Positions 6,051 to 14,595 of a stretch of 64,000 nucleotides of DNA are shown piece by piece. The translations under genes were made by a program, and so were the position numbers. Below the pieces are notes generated by a model. That model did not search any database. It was not told where the DNA came from and was given only the letters and a program-made list of their open reading frames with translations. The stretch spans positions 1 through 64,000 of the forward strand of contig CALRJS020000006.1 of the NCBI GenBank assembly GCA_943367595.1, given 5' to 3'. This DNA comes from MW101C3 sp943367595 (GTDB lineage: Bacteria > Cyanobacteriota > Cyanobacteriia > PCC-6307 > Cyanobiaceae). The stretch's first letter is position 1; every line of letters begins with the position of its first letter.

Positions 6051-8798
6051 ATGACCATGGCGACTTCGTGCGCTTCCGCTGCTGCCGTAACGCCCACCGC
6101 CATCGCCGCAACCCCTCCGCTGCCTCAGGGGCGCGTTGCTTTCGAGCAGCTGGTGGACAGCACCATCGCCCGGCCCGCCCGCTACCTGGGCAACGAACGG
6201 GGGGTGCTGCCGCGCGACTGGGACAGCGCCGCTGCCCGCTGGTGCCTCACCTATCCCGATCTCTACGAGGTGGGCGCCAGCAACCTCGGCCACATCATTC
6301 TCTATTCAATTCTCAATGCGATTCCAGGCCAGCTCTGCGATCGCGCCTACCTGTCCGCCCCCGACCTGGCCGAGCGCCTGCGCCAGCAGGGCCAACCCCT
6401 GTTCGCTGTCGAAAGCCGCCGCGCCCTGGCCGCCTTCGACATCCTCGGCTTCAGTCTCAGCTACGAGCTGGGCGCCACCAACATCCTCGAGATGCTGGAT
6501 CTGGCGGGATTGCCGCTGCGGGCTGCCGACCGGGGCGACCTGCCGCTCGACGATCCGGCCGCCCCTCCGCTGATCTTTGCCGGCGGCCCCACCGCCACCA
6601 GCAATCCCGAACCGTTCGCCGCCTTCTTCGATTTCTTTGCCCTCGGCGACGGCGAGGAACTGCTGGCGGAGATCGGCCTGGTGGTGGCCGAGGCCAAGGC
6701 CGTCGGGCTGAGCCGCTCAGCGCTGCTGGCTGATCTGGCTCATGTGCCCGGCGTCTACGTGCCGGCGCTTTATGCCCCGGGCCCCGATGGTGTCACCGTT
6801 CAGCCGCTGCGGCCGGAGCTGCCGGCGCGGGTGTTGCGGCGGGTGGCCACCCCGATGCCCCACTACGGCATGGGCCTCGTTCCCCACATCGAAACCGTCC
6901 ACGACCGGCTCACGATCGAGATCCGCCGCGGTTGCACCCGGGGCTGCCGCTTCTGCCAGCCCGGCATGCTCACCCGCCCGGCCCGCGATGTGGAACCCGA
7001 GGCCGTGATCGAAGCGGTGGAGGAGGGCATGGCCCGCACCGGCTACAGCGATTTCTCCCTGCTGTCGCTCAGCTGCTCCGATTACCTCGCCCTGCCGGCG
7101 GTGGGCGTGGAGCTGCGCAACCGCCTCTCCGAGCACAACGTCAGCCTCACGCTGCCCAGCCAGCGGGTGGACCGCTTCGACCAGAACATCGCCCACATCC
7201 TGGGCGGCACCCGCAAGGCGGGCCTCACCTTCGCCCCGGAAGCCGGCACCCAACGCCTCCGCGACATCGTCAACAAGGGGCTGACCGACGCGGAGCTGCT
7301 GCGCGGCATCCGCACCGCCATGGAGAACGGCTACCGCAAGGTCAAGCTCTATTTCATGATCGGCCTGCCCGGGGAAACCGATGCCGATGTGATCGGCATC
7401 GCCGACACCTGCCGCGCGTTGCAGCAGCAATGCCGCGACCTGGGGCGGCTGGAGCTGAACCTCACGATCAGCAACTTCACGCCCAAGCCCCACACACCTT
7501 TCCAGTGGCACAGCGTGTCCACGGCGGAGTTCCGGCGGCGCCAGGAGCTGCTGCGCCGGGAGCTGCGCCCGCTCAAGGGCATCAAGTGCAATGTCACCGA
7601 TCCGCGCCTGTCGGCGATGGAGGATTTCATCGGCCGGGGCGACCGGCGCCTGGCACCGGTGCTGGAGGCGGCCTGGCGGGCCGGCGCCGGCATGGATGCC
7701 TGGTTCGAAACGATCGACCGCACCCACGCTGCCTGGACCGGGGCGATTGAGGCTGAGGGACTGGGCGGCCGCTATCGGGCGCTGGAGCTGGGGGACTGGA
7801 CGGCCACCGGTGCTTTGAGCGGCGCCGATCTGGAGGCCTTCTGCGCCCAGCCACTGCCGTGGGATCACGTGGATTCCGGTGTCGACAAGCGCTGGCTGGC
7901 CGAAGACCTGCAACGGGCCCTCGCTGCAGTGGTGGTGCCGGACTGCTCCTTTGAGGGCTGCAGCAGTTGCGGCGTCTGTGGGCCGGAGTTCGGCCACAAC
8001 GTGGTGGTGGCGCCCCCGCCGATCCCCGCGGCGCAGCCGCCGCGCAGCCCCGCCAGTGAACGGGTCCAGCGCCTGCGCTTCGGCTTCAGCAAGCGGGGCT
8101 CGCTGGCACTGCTGAGCCATCTCGATCTGGCTCGGCTGCTGGAGAGGGCCCTGCGCCGCAGCCAGTTGCCGGTGAGTTTCAGCGGTGGCTTTCACCCCCT
8201 GCCCCGGCTGCAGTTCGCCCTGGCGCTGCCGCTGGGGGTGGAGGCGGACGGTGAATGGCTCGATCTGGAGTTCGCTCAGGCCTGTCCACCGCAGGAGGTG
8301 CTCGCGCGGCTGCAGGTCCAGCTTCCGCACGGCTTCTCCCTGCACTCGGTGGAGGAAGTGCCCCTGGCGGGCCCGGCCCTCTCCCAGCAACTGGCAGAGG
8401 CCCACTGGAGCCTGCAGTTGTCCCCGGAGGTCGCCGTCGGCGCAGAGCCCATGAGGGCGCCGTCCACCGACGCCTGGCACCGGGCGATCGAGCACCTGCT
8501 GCAGTCCGCCACCCTGCCCTGGCGCGACAGCGACAAGAAGGGCCGCCCCCGCGAGCGGGACTGCCGCCCCTGCCTGATCGCGCTGGAGCTGCTGCCAGCG
8601 CCGCAGGGCGCTGACGGAACCTCCCGTGTCATCACGGACGCTGCGTCAGTGACCCTCCGCCTGCAGGCCCGCATCGATGCCCAGGGCCGCAGCATCCGCC
8701 CCGACCAGGTGCGCCAGTGGCTGGTGGAGGCGCTCGGCCAGCCCCTGCGTCTGGGCCCCTGCCGGCGTGAACGCCTGATCCTGGAGCCACCGGCCTGA
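6051..8798 (+). CDS. TIGR03960-type radical SAM protein fused to a DUF2344 (TIGR03936) domain
   Basis: A 915-residue two-part protein. Residues about 30-650 match the B12-associated radical SAM family known as TIGR03960. They include the segment YEVGASNLGHIILYSILN, a GDGEEL cobalamin-domain-like segment, and the cluster motif CTRGCRFC (Cys295, Cys299, Cys302). Residues from about 672 to the end match DUF2344, starting RLRFGFSKRGSLALLSHLDL. In many bacteria these are neighbouring genes next to rne/rng; cyanobacteria carry the fusion, as here, directly upstream of rne. The function is unknown; a link to RNA processing or modification is an inference from this conserved neighbourhood. The frame opens at 5715, but the ATG at 6051 fits the family start. 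Confidence 0.82.
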   Translation: MTMATSCASAAAVTPTAIAATPPLPQGRVAFEQLVDSTIARPARYLGNERGVLPRDWDSAAARWCLTYPDLYEVGASNLGHIILYSILNAIPGQLCDRAYLSAPDLAERLRQQGQPLFAVESRRALAAFDILGFSLSYELGATNILEMLDLAGLPLRAADRGDLPLDDPAAPPLIFAGGPTATSNPEPFAAFFDFFALGDGEELLAEIGLVVAEAKAVGLSRSALLADLAHVPGVYVPALYAPGPDGVTVQPLRPELPARVLRRVATPMPHYGMGLVPHIETVHDRLTIEIRRGCTRGCRFCQPGMLTRPARDVEPEAVIEAVEEGMARTGYSDFSLLSLSCSDYLALPAVGVELRNRLSEHNVSLTLPSQRVDRFDQNIAHILGGTRKAGLTFAPEAGTQRLRDIVNKGLTDAELLRGIRTAMENGYRKVKLYFMIGLPGETDADVIGIADTCRALQQQCRDLGRLELNLTISNFTPKPHTPFQWHSVSTAEFRRRQELLRRELRPLKGIKCNVTDPRLSAMEDFIGRGDRRLAPVLEAAWRAGAGMDAWFETIDRTHAAWTGAIEAEGLGGRYRALELGDWTATGALSGADLEAFCAQPLPWDHVDSGVDKRWLAEDLQRALAAVVVPDCSFEGCSSCGVCGPEFGHNVVVAPPPIPAAQPPRSPASERVQRLRFGFSKRGSLALLSHLDLARLLERALRRSQLPVSFSGGFHPLPRLQFALALPLGVEADGEWLDLEFAQACPPQEVLARLQVQLPHGFSLHSVEEVPLAGPALSQQLAEAHWSLQLSPEVAVGAEPMRAPSTDAWHRAIEHLLQSATLPWRDSDKKGRPRERDCRPCLIALELLPAPQGADGTSRVITDAASVTLRLQARIDAQGRSIRPDQVRQWLVEALGQPLRLGPCRRERLILEPPA

Positions 8799-9236
8799 GA
8801 GCCCTGGCCTGCGTTGGCTGGCGGCCCTCCACGGCAGGCAGCCGACGTAGCTCCCGATCCCAGCGAGCCCAGGTGGAAGCGCCGGGGCCGAGATCCAGCG
8901 GCAGAAGGGCCTGGGGTTGGCGCGTGCTAATTTCACCTCAGACGGCAGATCCGTCTGTGGCTTTCGATCCACAGCCGCATCGTCTACGGCCCCCGCTCCT
9001 GCGGCGTGTTCGCCGTAGTCACACCCAGCAGCAACCGGTCCGTTCCCGTTCCGGCAGCTCGGGCGTCAACGGAGGGTGAACCTCCAGAGCTTGCTCCTCA
9101 AAGGCTTTTTCTTCCGTCTCATTCTGCTGATGCAGCAGACGGTCGGCTTCTCAGCACGATCGGCTCATAGCTTCATTGCTTCCGGGGGTAATCCCCATCC
9201 CATGGCAGGGCTTCTCCGAGCCACCCTCTATCCTCC
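8799..9236 (+). promoter_or_regulatory. Long folded leader region upstream of rne
   Basis: No gene is seen in this 438-bp gap. It holds a series of small perfect hairpins: 8941-8945/8951-8955, 8955-8960/8969-8974, 9002-9006/9011-9015, 9071-9075/9081-9085 and 9124-9129/9133-9138. A pyrimidine run CTTTTTCTTCC lies at 9105-9115. Cyanobacterial rne mRNAs are known to have long 5' untranslated regions through which RNase E cleaves and limits its own message, with U-rich segments as targets. The layout here fits that. The transcription start cannot be placed. Confidence 0.45.
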
Positions 9237-11315
9237 ATGCCCCAGCAGATCGTCATTGCGGAGCAACTGCGCATCGCCGCAGTGCTCAACGACGAACGCG
9301 TCGATCAACTGATCGTTGCCCAGGGTCGCTACCAGATCGGCGACGTCTACGTCGGGCGCGTCGAGAATGTGCTCCCCGGCATTGATGCTGCGTTTGTCAA
9401 CATCGGAGAGAGCGAGAAAAATGGCTTCATTCATGTCACCGACCTCGGCCCCCTGAGGCTCAGGAAGGGCGCCGCCGGCATCACGGAACTGCTGGAGCCG
9501 CGCCAGAAGGTGCTGGTTCAGGTGATGAAGGAGCCCACCGGCACCAAGGGGCCGCGCCTCACGGGCAATCTCACGCTGCCCGGCCGCTACCTGGTGCTTC
9601 AGCCCCATGGCCAGGGGGTCAACATCTCCCGGCGGATCAGTGCCGAGAGCGAGCGCAACCGTCTGCGGGCCCTGGGTGTGCTGATCAAGCCGCCCGGCGC
9701 CGGTCTGCTGGTGCGCACCGAAGCCGAAGGCATCAGCGAAGAGCTGCTGATCGATGATCTCGAAGCTCTGCTGCGTCAGTGGGAAGGCATCCAGGAAGCT
9801 GCGGAAACGGCCACCCCGCCGGCGCTGCTCAACCGCGACGAAGACTTCGTCCATCGGGTGCTGCGCGACCTCTACAGCCCCGATGTTCAGCGCGTGGTGG
9901 TTGACACCCATGCGGCAGTCGGCCGCGTGAATGCCTTCCTTGGTGCCGATCAGGCCAACCTGCTGGTGGAGCACCATGTCGAAAGCACCGACATCCTCGA
10001 GCACCACAAGATCAACGCCGCCATCCGCGATGCGCTCAAGCCGCGCGTCGATCTGCCTTCCGGTGGGTCGGTGATCATCGAGCCCACCGAGGCGCTCACC
10101 GTCATCGATGTCAACTCCGGTTCCTTCACGCGTTCCGCCAATGCACGGGAAACCGTCCTCTGGACCAACTGCGAAGCGGCGGCAGAAATCGCGCGTCAGC
10201 TGAAGCTGCGCAACATCGGCGGCGTGGTGATCATCGACTTCATCGACATGGAGTCGCGCCGCGACCAGCTGATGCTGCTGGAGCATTTCACTGCGGCCGT
10301 GCGCGACGACGCCGCCCGCCCCCAGATCGCCCAGCTCACCGAGCTCGGTCTGGTGGAACTCACCCGCAAACGCCAGGGCCAGAACATCTACGAGCTGTTC
10401 GGTCGCGCCTGCCCCAGCTGCGGTGGCCTCGGCCACGTGGCCGTTCTCCCCGGCAAGGACACCCTCCAGCCGCTCGCCACGGTCACCGGCCTAGTGCGCT
10501 CCGCCGCCTCCGCCCGCGCCGAGGCGCCCAGCCCCTCCGCGCCCGAGCCCAGTGGCCGCCGCCGCGGTGGCCGCGGTGGTCGCGGCAGCCGCGGCGGCAA
10601 CGAGCTGATCGAGGTCACCCCCGTGCTCGTCTCCATCGACGACGAGCCGGCCGCTCCCCGCGTGGTGGAAGCACCGCTGAGTGCTTCTGAAGGCGTCAGC
10701 CGCCGCCACGACCCCGAGCTGGTGGCCGTCCCCATGGACGACGACCAGGAATTCGTCTACGGCTGGATGGGCCTCAACCCCGCCCTGCTGCTGGAGTCGC
10801 CCCCTGCTGGCGACAACGTGGTGGTCCGGGTCGTGCGCCCCGGCGAATCAGAGGAGGCGGTGCTCGACGCCGCCCGTCAGCAGCTGTCCGGCTCAGGCTC
10901 CCGGCGGCGTCGCCGTGGCGGCCGCGGCGGTGGCGATGGCGCCGCTGCCCCCCGCACCGTCGCCGACTACTCCAGCGATGCTCCCGCCCCCGTCGTCGTA
11001 TCCGCGGCAGACACCGGCACCGACCGTTGGAGCTCCACCCGTGATCCCGGGGATGCCGTGATGGTGGAAATCACCCCGCTGCCGATCGACACCGACCGTT
11101 CGCCCGCGGTCCACACCACCGTGATTGAAACCACGGTGCTGCAGGTGCCGATCACCCGCACCATCGGGCGTGCCACACCCGCCGCCGTGAGCATCACCGA
11201 TCACCCCGCTGCCGCTGTGGCTGCTCCGAGTGAGCCGGATCCCACCCCCGAACCCGCCGACGACCCGGCCGGTGAACCCCGTCGCCGCCGCCGCCGTTCT
11301 TCGGCGGCGGTCTGA
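9237..11315 (+). CDS. rne: Ribonuclease E
   Basis: The single-strand endoribonuclease that starts mRNA decay and processes rRNA and tRNA. The 692-residue protein has an S1-like domain (about 35-120, GDVYVGRVENVLPGIDAAFVNIG), the catalytic Mg-binding Asp segments ALTVIDVNSGSF (about 290) and VVIIDFIDM (about 333), and the Zn-link CPSCGG. From about residue 425 it is a low-complexity Arg/Gly/Pro-rich tail, as in cyanobacteria. It ends in RRRRRRSSA plus AV, the nonapeptide reported to bind polynucleotide phosphorylase in cyanobacteria. It follows the TIGR03960 fusion gene and is 29 bp before rnhB. Confidence 0.95.
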   Translation: MPQQIVIAEQLRIAAVLNDERVDQLIVAQGRYQIGDVYVGRVENVLPGIDAAFVNIGESEKNGFIHVTDLGPLRLRKGAAGITELLEPRQKVLVQVMKEPTGTKGPRLTGNLTLPGRYLVLQPHGQGVNISRRISAESERNRLRALGVLIKPPGAGLLVRTEAEGISEELLIDDLEALLRQWEGIQEAAETATPPALLNRDEDFVHRVLRDLYSPDVQRVVVDTHAAVGRVNAFLGADQANLLVEHHVESTDILEHHKINAAIRDALKPRVDLPSGGSVIIEPTEALTVIDVNSGSFTRSANARETVLWTNCEAAAEIARQLKLRNIGGVVIIDFIDMESRRDQLMLLEHFTAAVRDDAARPQIAQLTELGLVELTRKRQGQNIYELFGRACPSCGGLGHVAVLPGKDTLQPLATVTGLVRSAASARAEAPSPSAPEPSGRRRGGRGGRGSRGGNELIEVTPVLVSIDDEPAAPRVVEAPLSASEGVSRRHDPELVAVPMDDDQEFVYGWMGLNPALLLESPPAGDNVVVRVVRPGESEEAVLDAARQQLSGSGSRRRRRGGRGGGDGAAAPRTVADYSSDAPAPVVVSAADTGTDRWSSTRDPGDAVMVEITPLPIDTDRSPAVHTTVIETTVLQVPITRTIGRATPAAVSITDHPAAAVAAPSEPDPTPEPADDPAGEPRRRRRRSSAAV

Positions 11316-11344
11316 GCCCAGCGCCGGCCCGCTCTCCCCGGCCC

Positions 11345-12013
11345 GTGGGCGCCCACCCTGGGGATGGAGCGGCAGCAGGGCCGCAACTTCCGGCCGATCC
11401 CTATGCCCAGCACGATCCCGGTGTCTGCGCAGGGGTTGATGAGGTTGGGCGGGGCAGCCTGTTCGGGCCGGTGTTCGCCGCCGCCGTGGTGTTGCCGGCC
11501 TCCGCGCTGCCGCCCCTGGCTGATGCCGGCCTCACCGACAGCAAGGCCCTGCGGCCGCTGCAGCGCCGCCGGCTCCTGCCCTTGATCGTGGAGGTGGCGG
11601 CGCAGTTCGCGCTCGGCCAGGCCTCGGCTGAGGAGATCGACCGTCAGGGCATCCGCTGCGCCACTGAACTGGCCATGCTGCGGGCGCTGCAGCGGCTGGC
11701 AGCGCCGCCCCGCCTCGTGATCGTCGATGGGGTGCTGCCGCTGCGGCTGTGGAGCGGGCCACAGATCACCCTGGTGCGAGGCGATCGCCATTGCCTGTCG
11801 ATCGCCGCGGCCAGCGTGGTGGCCAAGCAGGCCCGCGATGGCCTGATCCAGCGGTTGGCCTGCCGCTTCCCTGGCTATGGCCTGGAGCGGCACGCCGGCT
11901 ACGGCACGGCCTTGCATCGCCAGGCGCTGCGCAGGCTCGGGCCCACGCCGCTGCACCGGGCCTGCTTCCTGAGCAAAGTGCTGGCCGGCACCGACTGGCC
12001 GCCGCTCCGTTGA
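11345..12013 (+). CDS. rnhB: Ribonuclease HII
   Basis: RNase HII removes RNA from RNA-DNA hybrids and starts excision of single ribonucleotides in DNA. The 222-residue protein has the active-site segment GVDEVGRGSLFGP, the TDSK motif, an IVDG Asp and the SIAAASVVAK segment. The GTG at 11345 gives about 28 residues before the DEVGRG block, slightly long; no shorter canonical start is evident. It follows rne by 29 bp on the same strand, the usual cyanobacterial rne-rnhB pair. No terminator is seen between or after them. Confidence 0.92.
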   Translation: MGAHPGDGAAAGPQLPADPYAQHDPGVCAGVDEVGRGSLFGPVFAAAVVLPASALPPLADAGLTDSKALRPLQRRRLLPLIVEVAAQFALGQASAEEIDRQGIRCATELAMLRALQRLAAPPRLVIVDGVLPLRLWSGPQITLVRGDRHCLSIAAASVVAKQARDGLIQRLACRFPGYGLERHAGYGTALHRQALRRLGPTPLHRACFLSKVLAGTDWPPLR

Positions 12014-12025
12014 ATGATCAGCGAC

Positions 12026-12158
12026 CGCGCCTCTGTGAGCTCTCTGCCGCCTCTGTGCAGACCGCTACCGCCTCTGGAAAAGGCCACTGCCGCCTCTGTG
12101 CAGCCCGCAGTTGCCTCTGGGAAGGCCACGGCCACCGCCGTCTCTGCGAAGGCCATGG
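12026..12158. repeat. Degenerate 21-22 bp tandem repeats with a 43-bp higher-order unit
   Basis: The gap between the convergent rnhB and DUF1997 genes is built of units starting CCGCCTCTG. Units run from 12047, 12068, 12090 and 12112, with more diverged copies at both ends. Two subtypes alternate: one continuing TGCAG-CCGC and one continuing GGAAAAGGCCAC. The real period is therefore about 43 bp, repeated twice. Short open frames across it in several phases are by-products of the repeat. Confidence 0.75.
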
Positions 12159-12190
12159 CTCGACCAAGCCCATGGCCGCCGGGCGCGGAT

Positions 12191-12703
12191 TCAGCGGGTT
12201 TCGCACCACTGGCTGAAATCACTCAGCAGGTTCTGGCCCACCCGCTTGCGCATGCCCAGCAGGATGCCGCTGAGCAGGGAGCGGCCGGTGGCCTCCAGCA
12301 CGCGCGGCGGGATCAGCCCCAGCACGGTGGGGCGGCTCACGCGCACGCCCAGCAGGGCTTCGCCTTCCAGTCCGCCGTCGTTCACCGCCAGCCACGATTG
12401 GAGTGTGAACTCAAAGTCGTCCACGGCTTCAAGCCCGACGAGGCGGCAATCGAGGGCTTCCAGCTCCAGCCGCCCCGGCTCCCGTTGGGCCTGCAACTGC
12501 ACCACCGGCTGCACCTGCAGTTGAAAGACCTTGAATCCGCTCACTTCGTACTGGTAGTGGCCAGGACTGAGCGGCGTGAGCTGGCGCGGTTCCAGCAAGG
12601 CCCGGATCACCCGCTGTTCGTCATCGAGGTAATCGGCCAGGTGCTCGGCCTGCCCGTGAACCGGCAAGGTGAGCTGCTGGCTGGCGCTGAAGGCCAGAGA
12701 CAT
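12191..12703 (-). CDS. DUF1997 family protein
   Basis: A soluble 170-residue protein of the DUF1997 family, conserved in cyanobacteria and plastid-bearing eukaryotes and of unknown function. Recognisable parts are the opening MSLAFSASQQLTLPV, the central GHYQYEVSGFKVFQLQVQP and the charged C-terminal helix. No signal peptide, membrane segment or catalytic motif is evident. ATG at 12703 was chosen over a GTG 30 codons upstream because the family starts here. It is divergent from pheA with 58 bp between start codons, so promoters are close or overlapping. Confidence 0.75.
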   Translation of the reverse strand: MSLAFSASQQLTLPVHGQAEHLADYLDDEQRVIRALLEPRQLTPLSPGHYQYEVSGFKVFQLQVQPVVQLQAQREPGRLELEALDCRLVGLEAVDDFEFTLQSWLAVNDGGLEGEALLGVRVSRPTVLGLIPPRVLEATGRSLLSGILLGMRKRVGQNLLSDFSQWCETR

Positions 12704-12761
12704 CGCCTGGGGAGGCCGGCGGGGGATGATCCTATCCACCGGTCTGCGCTCCCTTTTCCCC

Positions 12762-13616
12762 ATGCGTCTCGCCTTCCTCGGACCCGCCGGCACCTACGGA
12801 GAACAGGCGGCGCGCCAGTTCGCTGCCCTGGAAGGCTTCCAGGATCCGGAATTCGTCCCGCAGGGCAACATTCGTGCTGTGGTCAAGGCCCTCGCCGACG
12901 GCGGCTGCAGTGCTGCCGTGGTTCCGGTGGAGAATTCGGTGGAGGGCGGCGTCACCGCCTGCCTTGATGTGCTCTGGGAGCACTCCGACCTGCAGATCCG
13001 CCGGGCGTTGGTGCTGCCGATCCGCCATGCCCTGCTGGGCAGCGGTCCGATCGACCGGGTGAGCGAGGTGCTCTCCCATCCCCAGGCCCTGGCCCAGTGC
13101 AGCCAGTGGCTGGCGGAACACCTGCCCGATGCCCTGCAGCTGCCCACCAGCTCCACCGCCGAAGCTGCCCGGCTGGTGGCAGGTAGCCGCTTCCGCGCGG
13201 CGATCGCCTCGCGTCAGGCGGCAGAGGAGCACGGGCTTGAAGTGCTGGCCTATCCAGTCAACGACGTGATCGGCAACTGCACCCGCTTCCTGCTGTTGCA
13301 GAAGGAGGGGGCTCCCGCCGAAGGCAGCACCCACTGCAGCCTGGCGTTTTCCCTGCATGCCAACAGCCCGGGTGCGCTGCTGGAGGCGCTCAGTTGCTTT
13401 GCGCATCGCCAACTGAACATGAGCCGGATCGAGTCGCGGCCTTCCAAGCGTGAGATGGGCGAGTATCTGTTCTTCGTGGATCTTGAGCGGCCTGCGGCCG
13501 GTGAAGCGCTCCAGCAGGCGATCGAGGAGCTCAGGGGACTGTGCCAGCACCTGGCTCTGTTCGGGGCCTATCCGCTCACGAATCTCGCGGAGGAGGAGCG
13601 CTCGCCTGCTGGTTAG
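12762..13616 (+). CDS. pheA: Prephenate dehydratase
   Basis: Converts prephenate to phenylpyruvate in phenylalanine synthesis. The 284-residue protein has an N-terminal dehydratase domain opening MRLAFLGPAGTYGEQAA, with the VPVENSVEGGV segment, and a C-terminal ACT regulatory domain (about 205-280) containing GALLEALSCFAHRQLNMSRIESRPSK. The ESRP motif is the phenylalanine-binding signature, so feedback inhibition by Phe is likely. It is a stand-alone enzyme without a chorismate mutase domain. Its last 41 bp overlap the 3' end of the convergent methyltransferase gene. Confidence 0.95.
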   Translation: MRLAFLGPAGTYGEQAARQFAALEGFQDPEFVPQGNIRAVVKALADGGCSAAVVPVENSVEGGVTACLDVLWEHSDLQIRRALVLPIRHALLGSGPIDRVSEVLSHPQALAQCSQWLAEHLPDALQLPTSSTAEAARLVAGSRFRAAIASRQAAEEHGLEVLAYPVNDVIGNCTRFLLLQKEGAPAEGSTHCSLAFSLHANSPGALLEALSCFAHRQLNMSRIESRPSKREMGEYLFFVDLERPAAGEALQQAIEELRGLCQHLALFGAYPLTNLAEEERSPAG

Positions 13617-14595
13617 CCAGGGCGGTCGCCGCGGGCGTGGTGTCCGGCCCGCGGCGGCAGCGGAAGACACCGAACGCCATCAGGCCATGGCGAAAGGCCC
13701 AGTCCATCAGCAACAAGGTGGGGGTTTCGCGTACGCCCTGCAGCACGGCGGCTGGACCCAGACCCAGAACGGCGCCCGGCCGGCGGACCCCTTCCAGGAT
13801 CGAATCGATCCAGGAGGGCAGGGTGGCGCGGGTCCAGTCGTCGGTGTCGGTGTGAGCGCCGCCGGCATGGATGCTCCGCTCCAGGTTGCGGCGAAATGAG
13901 GGGATGCTCGCGAATTCCGGGTGGGCCCACTGATCGAGGAGCTGACGCATCACCCAGCGCTCCACCGCGCTGAGCGCTCCGGCGGAGGGATCGCGGCGGT
14001 TCCAGTCGGCCACCGCCAGCAGCCCACCGGGAGCCAGCACGCGCAGCAGTTCATCGGCGTAGCGCTGCTTGTCGGGCATGTGCGGCCCTGCCTCCACACT
14101 CCACACCGCATCAAAGGCCCCATCCGGGAGGTCGAGATCAAGGGCATCCATCACGGCAAATCGGCAGCTCAGGCCCGCTGGGGTGAGCTGACGGGCCCGC
14201 TCCACCTGCGCCGGGCTGATGCTGATGCCCAGAACTTCAAAGCCGTAGTCACGGGCAAGGATCCTGGCGCTGCCACCGATGCCACAGCCCACATCCAGCA
14301 GCCGGGAGCCAGGGGGAAGCTGATCCAGGCCACTCCAGCGCACCAACTCGTGCACGAAGGCCACCTTGGCGGCACGGAAGTCGGCCCGATGCGGCGGGGT
14401 TCCGTAGTGACCGAGGTGCACATGATCACCCCACAGCCGCTCCAGCAGCCGGTCTTCCGTCCAGCGGTCGTAGGCCTCTGCCACGGTGGCGGTGCTCTCG
14501 AAGCTGCGGTTGCGCCGCTGCCACACCACGAAGGCGCCCGCAAGCGCGGCCACGGAGGCCACAGCTGCCAGTGCGGGGAGGGGAAGGCCGGCCAT
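13576..14595 (-). CDS. MPBQ/MSBQ methyltransferase (tocopherol/plastoquinone synthesis)
   Basis: A SAM-dependent methyltransferase that adds the ring methyl to 2-methyl-6-phytyl- or solanyl-benzoquinol in vitamin E and plastoquinone synthesis. The 339-residue protein resembles Synechocystis Sll0418 throughout. It has an N-terminal hydrophobic anchor (about 5-25), AYDRWTEDRLLERLWGDHVH, the SAM-binding loop LLDVGCGIGGSAR, the VWSVEAGPHMPDK segment and WNRRDPS. The anchor suggests thylakoid or plasma-membrane attachment. Its ATG shares one base with the stop of the LON-domain gene (TGATG), implying translational coupling. The C-terminal end overlaps the end of pheA. Confidence 0.85.
   Translation of the reverse strand: MAGLPLPALAAVASVAALAGAFVVWQRRNRSFESTATVAEAYDRWTEDRLLERLWGDHVHLGHYGTPPHRADFRAAKVAFVHELVRWSGLDQLPPGSRLLDVGCGIGGSARILARDYGFEVLGISISPAQVERARQLTPAGLSCRFAVMDALDLDLPDGAFDAVWSVEAGPHMPDKQRYADELLRVLAPGGLLAVADWNRRDPSAGALSAVERWVMRQLLDQWAHPEFASIPSFRRNLERSIHAGGAHTDTDDWTRATLPSWIDSILEGVRRPGAVLGLGPAAVLQGVRETPTLLLMDWAFRHGLMAFGVFRCRRGPDTTPAATALANQQASAPPPRDS

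Noticed and set aside
4768..6054. 428-codon plus-strand frame over dapL and its upstream region
   Set aside because: Antisense to DapL and then through the repeat array; composition follows the repeats.
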